The notes under the pieces are model-generated. The model was not told the DNA's origin. It saw only the letters and a program-made list of their open reading frames with translations, and did not search any database. A stretch of 64,000 nucleotides of DNA from Staphylococcus delphini (GTDB lineage Bacteria > Bacillota > Bacilli > Staphylococcales > Staphylococcaceae). Where the stretch lies: positions 62,001-126,000 of the forward strand of contig NZ_LR134263.1 in NCBI RefSeq assembly GCF_900636325.1, written 5' to 3'. Within the stretch, counting starts at the first letter, position 1, and each line of letters opens with the position of its first letter. This document shows, piece after piece, positions 1 through 8,521 of the stretch. A program made the translations under genes and the position numbers.

Positions 1-3
1 GAA

Positions 4-1011
4 CTATCCGAGTGTCGCCGCCATGACAGCCTTGATGGTATGCATGCGGTTTTCTGCTTGATCAAAGACTTTGGAATGAGGACTTCTAAAGATTTCGTCA
101 GTCACTTCCATTTCAGTTAGCCCGTATTCTTCTTTAATTTTTTGGCCATAGACAGTTTCCGTATCGTGGAATGCAGGTAAACAATGTAAGAAAATCGTAT
201 CGTCTTTACCTGTTTTATCGAATAATGCGCGATTCACTTGATAGTCTTTCAATAATTTAATACGTGATTCAAATTCACTTTCTTCACCCATAGACACCCA
301 AACGTCTGTATAAATGACATCTGCGCCTTTAACACCTTCATCAATATTGTCAGTAATTTTAATTGAACCGCCATCTTGTTTCGCGCGACGTTCAGCGATC
401 TCAATGTAGTCTTGCGCAGGGAATAAAGATTTCGGTGTACAAATCGTCACGTCGACGCCTAACATCGGACCTGCCACAAGAAGTGAATTGGCGACATTGT
501 TGCGGCCATCGCCAATATACGTGAGTTTAATACCATCTAAATGACCGAACTTTTCTTTAATGGTCATATAGTCGGCTAACATTTGTGTTGGATGCCATGC
601 GTCAGTGAGTCCATTCCATACAGGGACACCTGAGTATTTGGCTAAATCTTCTACCATATCTTGTGAGAAACCGCGGAACTCAATACCGTCAAACATACGA
701 CCTAATACTTTAGCCGTGTCTTCTACAGATTCTTTTTTACCTAATTGAATGTCATTTTTACCTAAAAATTCAGGATGTGCACCTAAATCAATAGAAGCAA
801 CGGTAAAAGCTGCGCGTGTCCGTGTCGATGTTTTTTCGAATAATAGCGCGATATTTTTACTTTCTAAATAGCGGTGAGGGATTCCTTGTTGTTTGTAGGA
901 TTTTAATGTCATCGCAAAATCTATTAAGTCTGAGAATTCTTTTTTCGTAAAATCGTCTTCTTTTAATAAATGTCTGCCTTTTAAATTTAATGGTTTTTGA
1001 ATGTCTGTCAT
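4..1011 (-). CDS. arcB: Ornithine carbamoyltransferase, catabolic (ArcB)
   Basis: Catalyses, in the arginine deiminase pathway, phosphorolysis of citrulline to ornithine and carbamoyl phosphate in the cytosol. The 335 residues match family length. The carbamoyl-phosphate motif EKTSTRTR lies near residue 60, the HPTQ motif near 140, and the ornithine-binding HCLP motif near 275. A good ribosome binding site (AAAGGATTTTC) precedes the ATG. It follows arcA by 36 bp on the same strand, which marks it as the catabolic enzyme rather than biosynthetic ArgF. The usual partners arcD and arcC would lie downstream, outside the window. Confidence 0.95.
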   Translation of the reverse strand: MTDIQKPLNLKGRHLLKEDDFTKKEFSDLIDFAMTLKSYKQQGIPHRYLESKNIALLFEKTSTRTRAAFTVASIDLGAHPEFLGKNDIQLGKKESVEDTAKVLGRMFDGIEFRGFSQDMVEDLAKYSGVPVWNGLTDAWHPTQMLADYMTIKEKFGHLDGIKLTYIGDGRNNVANSLLVAGPMLGVDVTICTPKSLFPAQDYIEIAERRAKQDGGSIKITDNIDEGVKGADVIYTDVWVSMGEESEFESRIKLLKDYQVNRALFDKTGKDDTIFLHCLPAFHDTETVYGQKIKEEYGLTEMEVTDEIFRSPHSKVFDQAENRMHTIKAVMAATLG

Positions 1012-1047
1012 TTTGAAAATCCTTTCTATAATAAGATGATGAAATAT

Positions 1048-2283
1048 TTAAATGTCTTCTCTGTATAAAGGTTGACTCATACATCTTGGGCCACCACGAC
1101 CTCGGACCAATTCACTACCGGTAATTTCGATCACTTTGACACCATGTTCTCTTAAAAGTTGGTTAGAAACGTAATTGCGGTCATACGTCACGACGACACC
1201 TGGGCGAATTGTTAATGTATTTGAGCCATCGTTCCATTGCTCGCGCGCACCGTCAATCGCATCGCCGTTACCTGTCGGGATGAATTGGATATTGTCGACA
1301 TGTAACGCATCTTCAAGTGTTTGCTTCAGTTGACTAGAGTGAGAAATTTTAATATCGTTCGTTGTTTCATCTTTTTCAATCGTAAAAATATTCATTTGAT
1401 TTTCTTCTTTAAAGATTGCCGCATGCATCGTAAATTTGTCGTAATCAATCATCGTAAATACTGTGTCCAAATGCATGAAACTACGACTGTTCGGTATTTC
1501 AATTGCCAACAATTTCGTAAATGTTGATTGGTCATCGAATAAAATTTGACGGGCTAACCGTTCAATCGCTTGTGCTGACGTCCGTTCTGAAATACCAATG
1601 GCCAACACTTCTTTTGAAAGAATTAATTCATCGCCGCCTTCAATATTGAATGGACAATTTCGGTCTAACCAAACCGGCACATCCGCGTCTTTAAAGCGAG
1701 GATGATGTGCGAGAATGTACGTCATGAAAATCGATTCTCTGCGACGTGCACGCCAATACATGCGATTAATCGTCATGCCTCGGCCGATAGAAGCTTGAGG
1801 GTCTCTTGTGAAATAGAGGTTCGGCATAGGGTCTAAATAAAATGGATATCTATCGTCCATATATTCCACTAAGTGATTCATGTCGAGTTGAATTTCCTCT
1901 TTGCGCACACCCGCCATAATTTTATCGACGAGTTCTTGGTCACTTAAATTTTCAAAAAGTGCTTTAATCTCTTTTTCGTGACCGAGTACTGTTTTTTGAG
2001 ATTCTGCTAAAATGTCGTCAATAAACTGTTCGCGTACAGCCTTGTCAGCAATCGCCTCAGCTGCTAATTGTTCGAGATAGACGACTTCGACACCTTCATC
2101 TCTTAACACTTGTGCAAATTTGTCGTGTTCTTCTTGAGCCACTTTCAAATAAGGGATGTCATCAAACAATAAACCGCTGAGATGATCGGGCACAAGATTT
2201 TCTAATTCTTTGCCAGGTCGTTTCAGTAAAACCGTTTTTAATGTGCCGATTTCACTATTGACTTGAATAGGATTCTTTTCCAT
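1048..2283 (-). CDS. arcA: Arginine deiminase (ArcA)
   Basis: Hydrolyses arginine to citrulline and ammonia, the first step of the ADI pathway giving ATP under anaerobiosis and acid tolerance. The 411 residues match the family. Visible hallmarks are FTRDP near residue 160, the NIEGGDE motif near 213, and the catalytic cysteine in [12 protein letters not shown] near the C-terminus. The ATG has a strong Shine-Dalgarno (AAAGGAGGCGC). It is the first gene of the arc unit, with arcB 36 bp downstream, and its promoter carries a Crp/Fnr-type site and a cre-like site. Confidence 0.96.
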   Translation of the reverse strand: MEKNPIQVNSEIGTLKTVLLKRPGKELENLVPDHLSGLLFDDIPYLKVAQEEHDKFAQVLRDEGVEVVYLEQLAAEAIADKAVREQFIDDILAESQKTVLGHEKEIKALFENLSDQELVDKIMAGVRKEEIQLDMNHLVEYMDDRYPFYLDPMPNLYFTRDPQASIGRGMTINRMYWRARRRESIFMTYILAHHPRFKDADVPVWLDRNCPFNIEGGDELILSKEVLAIGISERTSAQAIERLARQILFDDQSTFTKLLAIEIPNSRSFMHLDTVFTMIDYDKFTMHAAIFKEENQMNIFTIEKDETTNDIKISHSSQLKQTLEDALHVDNIQFIPTGNGDAIDGAREQWNDGSNTLTIRPGVVVTYDRNYVSNQLLREHGVKVIEITGSELVRGRGGPRCMSQPLYREDI

Positions 2284-2314
2284 TGTTGCGCCTCCTTTGT
2301 TTTAATACACCCAA

Positions 2315-2357
2315 AGTATAAAGCGCTTTCTTTATATGTATTGTGAATTTTTTCTCA
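2315..2357 (-). promoter_or_regulatory. arcA promoter with Crp/Fnr-type (ArcR?) site
   Basis: On the minus strand a -10 TATACT lies at 2320-2315. A TGTGA-N6-TCTCA sequence (one change from TGTGA-N6-TCACA) lies at 2342-2357. A start point near 2308 would put the site centre at about -41.5, the class II activator position. Staphylococcal arc operons are known to be activated by ArcR, a Crp/Fnr protein. Motifs are seen; the factor is inferred. Confidence 0.6.
2318..2331. promoter_or_regulatory. cre-like site in arcA promoter
   Basis: ATAAAGCGCTTTCT is one mismatch from the CcpA consensus TGWAANCGNTNNCA when read on the minus strand. It overlaps the upstream edge of the arcA -10 element, so CcpA binding would block transcription when glucose is present. 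Confidence 0.55.
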
Positions 2358-2395
2358 ATAACAATGTCTAATACTTCATACAAATGATGTATTCA

Positions 2396-2421
2396 ATGCA
2401 TAAAATTGATAGATTATGCAT
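2396..2421. repeat. Inverted repeat between arcA and argR
   Basis: ATGCATAA and TTATGCAT form a perfect 8-bp inverted repeat with a 10-bp spacer, inside the 388-bp divergent arcA/argR region. It does not fit the TGAAT-type ARG box well. It may be an operator for either gene. The rest of this intergenic stretch, apart from the arcA promoter, shows nothing clear. Confidence 0.35.
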
Positions 2422-2671
2422 GCCGAGTACTTGAATGGTGCATGTGGATGAATAATCATTGAATATGACATGGAACGCGCAATGAAAGATGGTGCTTCAT
2501 TCAATATGATGTATGGATATCCATTTGATAGGCAGGTGCGTCTGATGAATATGAAAAAGGGCGTTTTGAGAGGTGCCAAAAAGTTCACATCTGAGAATCA
2601 ATTGTTTTGTTATGATAATGATGTGTATGGTTGTCTGACTGACCTATCATCAGATTAAGGAGTTTAAAAGT

Positions 2672-3151
2672 ATGAAGAAGAGTAAGAGATTAGACTTAGT
2701 ATCGATGGTTGTAAAGGAACACGATATTCATACGAAAGCAGAAATTGTAGATTATATTGAACAGCATTTTGGCATCCGATACAGTCTTGCTACGATTAGT
2801 CGAGATTTAAATGAGTTGAAGATCTATAAAATGCCATCAGAAAACCAACAACGATGCTACAGACAATATAACGAAAATGCACAAAAAGAAGCGAAAGCAC
2901 GGCTCATTGATTTGTATCAAGAGGAGATTATTGCGCTGAGTATTAAAGATACGTACTTAATTATTAAAACGTCACCTGGTTTTGCGCAAACGGTGAATTT
3001 TTATATCGATCAAATGAATTTAAAAGAAGTAATTGGCACAGTGGGCGGTAACGATACCATTTTAGTGATTACGCATTCGAATGAACTTTCCAAATTTGTA
3101 CATTATAAACTGTTCAACCAAACGTATGAAACGCCACATGTGAAACACTAG
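2672..3151 (+). CDS. argR: ArgR/AhrC-family arginine regulator
   Basis: Arginine-responsive hexameric DNA-binding regulator, divergent from arcA. The N-terminal winged helix spans about residues 1-70 with the SLATISRDLNEL recognition region. The C-terminal oligomerisation and arginine-binding domain spans about 80-150. The family motif usually written GTIAGDDT appears here as GTVGGNDT, so the first aspartate, which contacts arginine in ArgR, is asparagine. The ATG follows a clear AAGGAG. Length (159) is normal. Altered arginine sensing is possible but inferred. Confidence 0.9.
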   Translation: MKKSKRLDLVSMVVKEHDIHTKAEIVDYIEQHFGIRYSLATISRDLNELKIYKMPSENQQRCYRQYNENAQKEAKARLIDLYQEEIIALSIKDTYLIIKTSPGFAQTVNFYIDQMNLKEVIGTVGGNDTILVITHSNELSKFVHYKLFNQTYETPHVKH

Positions 3152-3268
3152 TCACAATATATAGGAAAGGTGCACAAAATTGACTTTTCATAGATTTTGC
3201 AATAGAATCAGGTAAATTTAGTGAACATCGATGAGACTGCATCGAGGGCGTATAAAGAGGTGACATCC

Positions 3269-4135
3269 ATGAAAAAGTTTTGGAAATGGAGTATTGGTAT
3301 AGTGGTGCTATTGATTGTCGTGTGGGTGACGTATATAGGCATTTACCGCAATACATCAATCGCCAATAATCCGAAACATGCCAAGTATATTGATAGCGCA
3401 ACACCGACGTTATTTTTGCATGGTTACGGTGGGACGGTGAACTCTGAAAAGTTTTTAGTGAAGGAAGCGGAAAATCAAGGTGTCACACAAGATGTCATTA
3501 CTGCACATGTGGATGAAGCGGGTGAAGTAAAATTAAAAGGACATTTGGATAGTGACACGATTAATCCTATCGTACAAGTTGTCTTGAAAGAGAATAAAGA
3601 AGAAGATCCAGATGTGAATGCGGAATGGTTTAAAAACGTAATCGTTGCGTTACAAACAGAGTACCATATTAAAAAATTTAACTTTGTCGGACATTCAATG
3701 GCGAATATGACTTTTGCGCAGTATATGGCGACATATGGTAAAGATACTGCATTGCCACAGTTACAACGTCAAGTGAATATCGCTGGGACGTTTAACGGTG
3801 TGTTGCATATGAATGAAGAAGTGAATGAAATTACGCTTGATGCGGACGGCAAGCCAAGTCGCATGAATCCGCCTTATCAAGATTTACGTGTACTGAAAGA
3901 TGTGTATAAAGGAAAAAATATTGATGTCCTTAATATTTACGGGGACTTAAAAGACGGTACGGACTCTGATGGCAGTGTATCGAACGTCTCTTCTCGTTCA
4001 TTAAAGTATCTACTTGGAGGTAGCGCGAAAACGTATCGTGAATCCGAATATGTCGGTCCTGACGCACAGCATAGTGAATTGCATGATAATGAAAAGGTTG
4101 CACGTGAACTGATTCAATTTTTGTGGGGGAAATAA
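3269..4135 (+). CDS. Membrane-anchored or exported alpha/beta hydrolase (DUF915 family)
   Basis: A 288-residue protein with an N-terminal signal-anchor (MKKFWKWSIGIVVLLIVVWV) followed by an extracellular alpha/beta-hydrolase fold. The HGYGG motif lies near residue 48, the nucleophile elbow is GHSMA, and the catalytic His is probably in DAQHSELH near the end. The DUF915 family includes staphylococcal cell-surface hydrolases of unknown substrate. An upstream in-frame GTG at 3221 is possible, but the ATG at 3269 has the ribosome binding site (AAAGAGGTG) and starts the signal sequence. A terminator follows. Confidence 0.85.
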   Translation: MKKFWKWSIGIVVLLIVVWVTYIGIYRNTSIANNPKHAKYIDSATPTLFLHGYGGTVNSEKFLVKEAENQGVTQDVITAHVDEAGEVKLKGHLDSDTINPIVQVVLKENKEEDPDVNAEWFKNVIVALQTEYHIKKFNFVGHSMANMTFAQYMATYGKDTALPQLQRQVNIAGTFNGVLHMNEEVNEITLDADGKPSRMNPPYQDLRVLKDVYKGKNIDVLNIYGDLKDGTDSDGSVSNVSSRSLKYLLGGSAKTYRESEYVGPDAQHSELHDNEKVARELIQFLWGK

Positions 4136-4177
4136 CCGCAAGCTGCATTTGGAAAGGATGACAACTGAATGACTATG

Positions 4178-4220
4178 AAACGACCACCGCATGGGTACCG
4201 AGATGTGCGGGGTCGTTTTT
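4178..4220 (+). terminator. Rho-independent terminator after the DUF915 hydrolase
   Basis: AAACGACC pairs with GGTCGTTT, extended by CCGCA/TGCGG, and is followed by a T run. It sits 42 bp after the stop codon. Confidence 0.75.
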
Positions 4221-4267
4221 AAATCTGTGGATGTATGGTAGGTATGCGTTAAAGTACAGTCCTTGTG

Positions 4268-4870
4268 CTACACCCACCCTTTATCATGCGCTTTTTTCCA
4301 TGCATCGAAGCGGTTGTCTGCTTGGAGTTTGTCGATAATCGTTGACGTGTAATTGCGTATGGTGCCATCTGATAAATATAAGGTTTGTGCAATTTCTTTA
4401 CTCGTCAGTCCTTTGCCGATTTCTTTTAATACGCGTTGTTCTTTATCAGTAAGGGGATTACGCTCTGTGACAAGTGAGGTCATTAAAGCATCACTGTATT
4501 CTTTTTGACCTGCCATAACATGATGAATGGTTTGGACCAATTCGTCTACAGAACGTTCTTTGAGCACATATGCATCGACATCGTATGCGACAGCCGTTTC
4601 AAAATAACCGGGGCGTTTGAAAGTGGTGACAATAATCACTTTGACCTCAATGGCTTGTTCACGAATGTGTTGTAATACTTCTAGTCCTGTTAATTTTGGC
4701 ATTTCCACATCTAATATGACGACATCAACAGGTTGGGATGTCACAGCTTTCAACGCCGCTTGTCCATCACCAACATCAGCAACAACATCTATTGCGTCAT
4801 GCAGTTGCATCAGTTGGACCATCGCTTGACGTAACATCGTTTGATCTTCAGCTAACACGACACGAATCAT
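4268..4870 (-). CDS. NarL/FixJ-type response regulator (DesR/LnrK-like)
   Basis: Two-component DNA-binding regulator of 200 residues. The receiver domain covers about residues 1-120 with acidic pocket E8-D9, phospho-acceptor D54 in VILDVEMP, and the conserved Lys in VLKERS. A LuxR-type HTH follows at about 135-198 (LTDKEQRVL...TSKEIAQTLYLSDGTIRNY). Its start overlaps the kinase stop by 4 bp. It is the last gene of the ABC-permease-kinase-regulator unit and probably autoregulates it in response to a membrane-active compound, as LnrJK does in Bacillus. The inducer is unknown. Confidence 0.88.
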   Translation of the reverse strand: MIRVVLAEDQTMLRQAMVQLMQLHDAIDVVADVGDGQAALKAVTSQPVDVVILDVEMPKLTGLEVLQHIREQAIEVKVIIVTTFKRPGYFETAVAYDVDAYVLKERSVDELVQTIHHVMAGQKEYSDALMTSLVTERNPLTDKEQRVLKEIGKGLTSKEIAQTLYLSDGTIRNYTSTIIDKLQADNRFDAWKKAHDKGWV

Positions 4871-5967
4871 AGTGGCACGCTCCTCGGTATCAAAATTTGT
4901 ATATGTAGACCATGATGGTTTTGTACATGTAATTGCCCTTTTAAAACATCAACGCGGGCTTGGATGCTTTGGAGATGAATAGGGGACGTGTCTTGAATGC
5001 CGCAACCATTATCTTGGATGTCGAGCTGCAATCCGTCAGTCGTTTCGGATAAAACTGCATAGACTGTTGTCGCGTCAGCATGTTTAATAATGTTGTTCAT
5101 CGCTTCACGGAGCACCATCGCGAGTAATCCTTGTTTTGCTGGGTTCAATGCATGTGCCAGTTGAACCCCTTCAAAATGGAATTCCAAATTGGCATCCTTT
5201 AACAACCTCTCGACAGATGCCACTTCTTCCGTAAAAGACGGAATTTTCAAATCGTTAATAATGACACGGATTTGATTGAGTGTTTCCTTTGAAATGTCGT
5301 TTAGGCTTTTTATTTCAGCTTTTGCACGGACTGGCTCCGTATCAATTAACTTCAGTGCCAGCTCGGATTTTAAGCTTAATGCCGCAAAAACGTGTCCGAG
5401 CGTATCATGTAAATCTTGCCCGATGCGGTTACGCTCTTGTTCAGCAATTAAAAAGTTAAGTTGTTTATTTTTCGTTTCAAGTTCACTTTCATACTGTTGT
5501 TGTTCAAGCTTTTTGAAATTGGCAAACATGATTAAATGAATAACAGTAAAAAATACGATTAAAGTAATGATATTGTAGATGGCTGGATAATAAATGGCTG
5601 TGACAATGATACAAAGCACAATTGTAGCAAAGAAAGTGAAATATTCTTTAGACCATAACGTCACTTTAAAGACGTAAGGTATCGCAAACGCACTATAAAA
5701 TAAAAATAGTGCAGTCATTGGGCTCATTGCATAGACAAAATAAATAATCCCGCCATATTGACAAAGCAGTAAGGTATACATCATACCGTGAGAGAGTAGC
5801 GGATATCCTACCACAAGTACGGTATAAACAATAACAAAGAGACAAGTCACGACGACTAAAATATCGTGACGCCCATGATAGTATGGACTCCATAAGTTAA
5901 GTATCGGAAAAAGTAAATAAAGTAAACTGGATAAATTCAGATAATGTAAATCTAACTTTTTAATCAT
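4867..5967 (-). CDS. DesK-like sensor histidine kinase
   Basis: A 366-residue membrane kinase. The first ~150 residues are highly hydrophobic with about five or six transmembrane helices and little extracellular loop, as in intramembrane-sensing kinases. A short coiled coil (about 151-175) leads to a HisKA_3 domain with phospho-acceptor H187 in QDLHDTLGH, then an HATPase_c domain with LREAMNNIIKHADAT and the DNGCGI motif. It overlaps both neighbours by 4 bp. It resembles DesK and LnrJ. It probably senses membrane perturbation linked to the co-encoded ABC transporter. Confidence 0.87.
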   Translation of the reverse strand: MIKKLDLHYLNLSSLLYLLFPILNLWSPYYHGRHDILVVVTCLFVIVYTVLVVGYPLLSHGMMYTLLLCQYGGIIYFVYAMSPMTALFLFYSAFAIPYVFKVTLWSKEYFTFFATIVLCIIVTAIYYPAIYNIITLIVFFTVIHLIMFANFKKLEQQQYESELETKNKQLNFLIAEQERNRIGQDLHDTLGHVFAALSLKSELALKLIDTEPVRAKAEIKSLNDISKETLNQIRVIINDLKIPSFTEEVASVERLLKDANLEFHFEGVQLAHALNPAKQGLLAMVLREAMNNIIKHADATTVYAVLSETTDGLQLDIQDNGCGIQDTSPIHLQSIQARVDVLKGQLHVQNHHGLHIQILIPRSVPL

Positions 5968-6695
5968 GTCGTTTCACTTCTTTTACGAATATTGTGTGCA
6001 AGTGTTAAGAAAATTATACAATATACCAACAATACGATTAAAGATGTCAGTGGAAAAGATTCATGCAAACTCACTGCGTAGGACAACTGTTTGAGGTGAT
6101 AGGTCGGTGTTACCAGTGCAAGATGTTGCATGAAGGTCGGAAATTGTGACACTGGAAACCACAGGCCACCGAGAACGGCTAGAGCTAAATACAAAATGTT
6201 GCCGACCCCACTCGCTTTTTGGACATCATTCATCTGTGCAAGTAATGCTCCTATACTCAACATCAGACTCGCCCCGAACCAAATTAAAACCCCGGAACTC
6301 ACCCATTCTGTCCACTGCATTTGTACGCCTTTAAATTCTGCAGCTACTGTAAAAATAATGACAATCGACAACGCAAATTGACACATCGTTTTACCAATTT
6401 TTACACCGATGTAGTGTGCGGGTGTCAGTGGTGTGCGCATGAGTCGCTTGTACCAGCCGCGTGTGCGTTCGTCAATGATGTCAAAAGGGAAAGAAAACAA
6501 GCAAAAACTCATTAAACTAAATGTCGTCATACTGTACATATATTCTTGATTAAACTTTGCCATGATAGGTTGAGGTAGGTCAAGAATGGATGTAAATAAT
6601 AAATAGAATGCGACTGGCAATAGAACGGCAAGTACAAAGCGTGTTTTGTGTCGCGTGAGTAGTCGGAGTTCTGTCAAAAAGTAATGTTTGATCAT
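5964..6695 (-). CDS. ABC-2 type transporter permease
   Basis: A 243-residue integral membrane protein with six predicted helices: one near residue 20-40, the others in the second two thirds. It fits the ABC2_membrane family, including the central PLTPAHYIGVKIGKT cytoplasmic segment and the VLGGLWFPVSQFP loop before the last helices. It overlaps the ATPase gene upstream and the kinase gene downstream by 4 bp. With one permease gene the transporter would be a homodimer, unlike LnrMN, which has two. Likely exports or expels a hydrophobic antimicrobial; the substrate is not visible. Confidence 0.86.
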   Translation of the reverse strand: MIKHYFLTELRLLTRHKTRFVLAVLLPVAFYLLFTSILDLPQPIMAKFNQEYMYSMTTFSLMSFCLFSFPFDIIDERTRGWYKRLMRTPLTPAHYIGVKIGKTMCQFALSIVIIFTVAAEFKGVQMQWTEWVSSGVLIWFGASLMLSIGALLAQMNDVQKASGVGNILYLALAVLGGLWFPVSQFPTFMQHLALVTPTYHLKQLSYAVSLHESFPLTSLIVLLVYCIIFLTLAHNIRKRSETT

Positions 6696-7573
6696 TGTGA
6701 TACACCGCCTTGGTCTTGTTTGAATATAATATCGAGTAGTGAATGGTGATGAATTTCAATATGCTGCAAAGGAATGTTGCGTGCGAGTAACTCGATTAAC
6801 GTTTGCTGTACATCCGCTGTTTCAATTTGAAGTTGCCCGTCATCTGTTGGTGTGAGTTTGACGCCAGATAACTGTGATAGCAGTGCTTCAGGTGGTGGTG
6901 TAGGCAATGTGATGATGGAGCGTCCTTGTTCTTGCTTTATATGTTGTGGCGTATCATCCATCACTAAACGGCCTTGATTGAGTACAATGACACGATCTGC
7001 CATTTGTTCAACTTCTTCTATGTAGTGAGAAGTATACAAAATCGTACGTCCATTTGCTTTCAACTGACGAATGACTGACCAGAAATGTTGACGCATTTCG
7101 ACATCCATCGCACTGGTTGGCTCGTCTAAAATGAAGCATTGCGGTTGTCCAACAAGTGTTAACGCAAAGTCTAAAATACGTTGTTGCCCACCTGAAAGTT
7201 GTGTCGCAAATTGTTGGAGTTGTGTTTCTGTAAAACGTGTGATTTCAATCCATGCTTCAAGGGGTAAAGGTGCGTGATAGCAATGTGCAAATAAGTGATA
7301 CAGTTCAATGACTTTCATGCGTTCTGGAAAGCGACTTTGTTGAAACAGTACACCTAATTGTTCAGAAGTTAACAGATGGTCAGGATCTTCAATCGTGCCT
7401 TGTACAGGATGACGGTCACCGATAATCATATCAATAAGCGTAGTTTTTCCAGAGCCATTCGGTCCAATCAGTGCGGTACATTGGCCGGCATGAATTTGAA
7501 AAGAAATATCATTTACAACGGGATTTTGATGATAGGTTTGAGTAAGGTGGTCTATTCGAATCATACAATTCAC
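6692..7573 (-). CDS. ABC transporter ATP-binding protein (CcmA/DrrA type)
   Basis: The ATPase of a drug- or lipid-type exporter, first gene of the four-gene unit. Walker A is GPNGSGKTT (about residues 37-45), the signature is LSGGQQRILDFA (about 123-134), Walker B is CFILDEPTSAMD, and the H-loop histidine is in ILYTSHYIEE. A C-terminal accessory domain follows residue 215, typical of the LnrL/DrrA group. An AAAGGATGTG ribosome binding site precedes the ATG. Likely induced through the downstream kinase and regulator, giving resistance to a membrane-targeting agent. Confidence 0.9.
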   Translation of the reverse strand: MNCMIRIDHLTQTYHQNPVVNDISFQIHAGQCTALIGPNGSGKTTLIDMIIGDRHPVQGTIEDPDHLLTSEQLGVLFQQSRFPERMKVIELYHLFAHCYHAPLPLEAWIEITRFTETQLQQFATQLSGGQQRILDFALTLVGQPQCFILDEPTSAMDVEMRQHFWSVIRQLKANGRTILYTSHYIEEVEQMADRVIVLNQGRLVMDDTPQHIKQEQGRSIITLPTPPPEALLSQLSGVKLTPTDDGQLQIETADVQQTLIELLARNIPLQHIEIHHHSLLDIIFKQDQGGVSQ

Positions 7574-7631
7574 ATCCTTTTATGGGTTAGGTTGATTGTA
7601 TATGTGCGCTTGATTATGTTGTAGTGCAGTT

Positions 7632-7660
7632 TGTCATGAGGTTGATATGACATTTGTCAT
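7632..7660. promoter_or_regulatory. Half-site cluster upstream of the ABC/two-component operon
   Basis: ATGACA-TT-TGTCAT forms an inverted repeat at 7647-7660, and a third TGTCAT half-site lies at 7632-7637. It lies 60-90 bp upstream of the ATPase start, a fitting place for the NarL-type regulator of the operon. Regulator assignment is inferred. Confidence 0.4.
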
Positions 7661-7701
7661 TAATTTGGGAGAGCGAGATTGAGAAGACTAAACAACAGCG
7701 A

Positions 7702-7732
7702 AAAGCTCGGACAAATGAATGTCCAAGCTTTG
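7702..7732 (-). terminator. Terminator hairpin after the DUF4870 gene
   Basis: On the minus strand AAAGCTTGGACA pairs with TGTCCGAGCTTT around a six-base loop and is followed by TTC-rich sequence. It lies about 60 bp past the stop of the DUF4870 gene. Confidence 0.5.
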
Positions 7733-7788
7733 AAGAAATATAGCGTAACATTGAATTGTCATGAATGGCACATGTATGTAGAAATCGT

Positions 7789-8112
7789 TTAAAGTTGATC
7801 GACAACTAATACTTTGATGCCAGAGTACAAGTTATAAACTAAGTAATAGAGCGCACCTACAATTGTAATCACAATAACAATCACGAGAAAAGTGGTGAGC
7901 ACAGCGCCACTTGTATTGAATATCGTGAGCATACAACCGAAAGCAATAAACGAAAGCACAGATGGTAGCACGTGATAAATCAATGCTTTTTTACCATGTG
8001 TTGAAACAGGTTGTGGTGCGACAAGCCATACGATGAGTGGAAATAATATTGGTGCAAAAAATACACTGAAATATGAAAGACAGGCTAATAATTTTTCTGT
8101 TGAAGTTGACAT
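7789..8112 (-). CDS. DUF4870 (Tic20-like) small membrane protein
   Basis: A 107-residue protein with about three transmembrane helices and the family look: KLLACLSYFSVFFAPILFPLIVW at the N-terminus, a charged HGKKALIYH loop and a C-terminal hydrophobic pair. DUF4870 proteins are widespread Firmicutes membrane proteins of unknown role. A GAGGAAGATAC ribosome binding site precedes the ATG. It stands alone between the ABC unit and the amidase gene, so the context gives no functional hint. Confidence 0.8.
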   Translation of the reverse strand: MSTSTEKLLACLSYFSVFFAPILFPLIVWLVAPQPVSTHGKKALIYHVLPSVLSFIAFGCMLTIFNTSGAVLTTFLVIVIVITIVGALYYLVYNLYSGIKVLVVDQL

Positions 8113-8521
8113 TGTATCTTCCTCCTCGTTGTCATTATAACCATAAGTTTCTTTGAATTAAAATGGTTATTTTAACATTTCATAGAATACAATTATTTTT
8201 GTTTTCCACATGAATATGATGTTCAAACATGTGACTGCCTATTCAGGATAAGATGCGGGTTCGATTCAATGGTTAACGCCTTCGTGATGAGGCAAATTGT
8301 GCGTGCAAATGAACAATGATAAATGAATGGATGATATATAAATGAGCGTGAAAATCACATAGCATTGGTTTTTGTATAGAAAAAATGCACCTGAGCTCAT
8401 GCGTATTTTTCTTGTGTTAAAAAATAGGGTCTTGACTTTAAAACGAAAAAGCGTAGCATTTATTATATAAAAGTATTATATGTTTTTGTATTATTTAAAT
8501 AATCAAAAAGGTGTGATTAAA
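8113..8521. other. Intergenic region between DUF4870 gene and amidase
   Basis: Very AT-rich and without a convincing gene. A weak hairpin, AAAATGC against GCGTATTTT, sits around 8384-8410. A TTGACT at 8432-8437 and TATTAT at 8461-8466 are too far apart (23 bp) to be called a promoter for the amidase with confidence. Confidence 0.3.

Noticed and set aside
2470-2658. 62-codon frame upstream of argR
   Set aside because: No ribosome binding site, odd composition, overlaps the argR promoter region and has no recognisable domain.
4169-4222. 17-codon frame with GGAAAGGATG upstream
   Set aside because: It lies over the terminator stem, whose pairing explains the sequence; probably chance.
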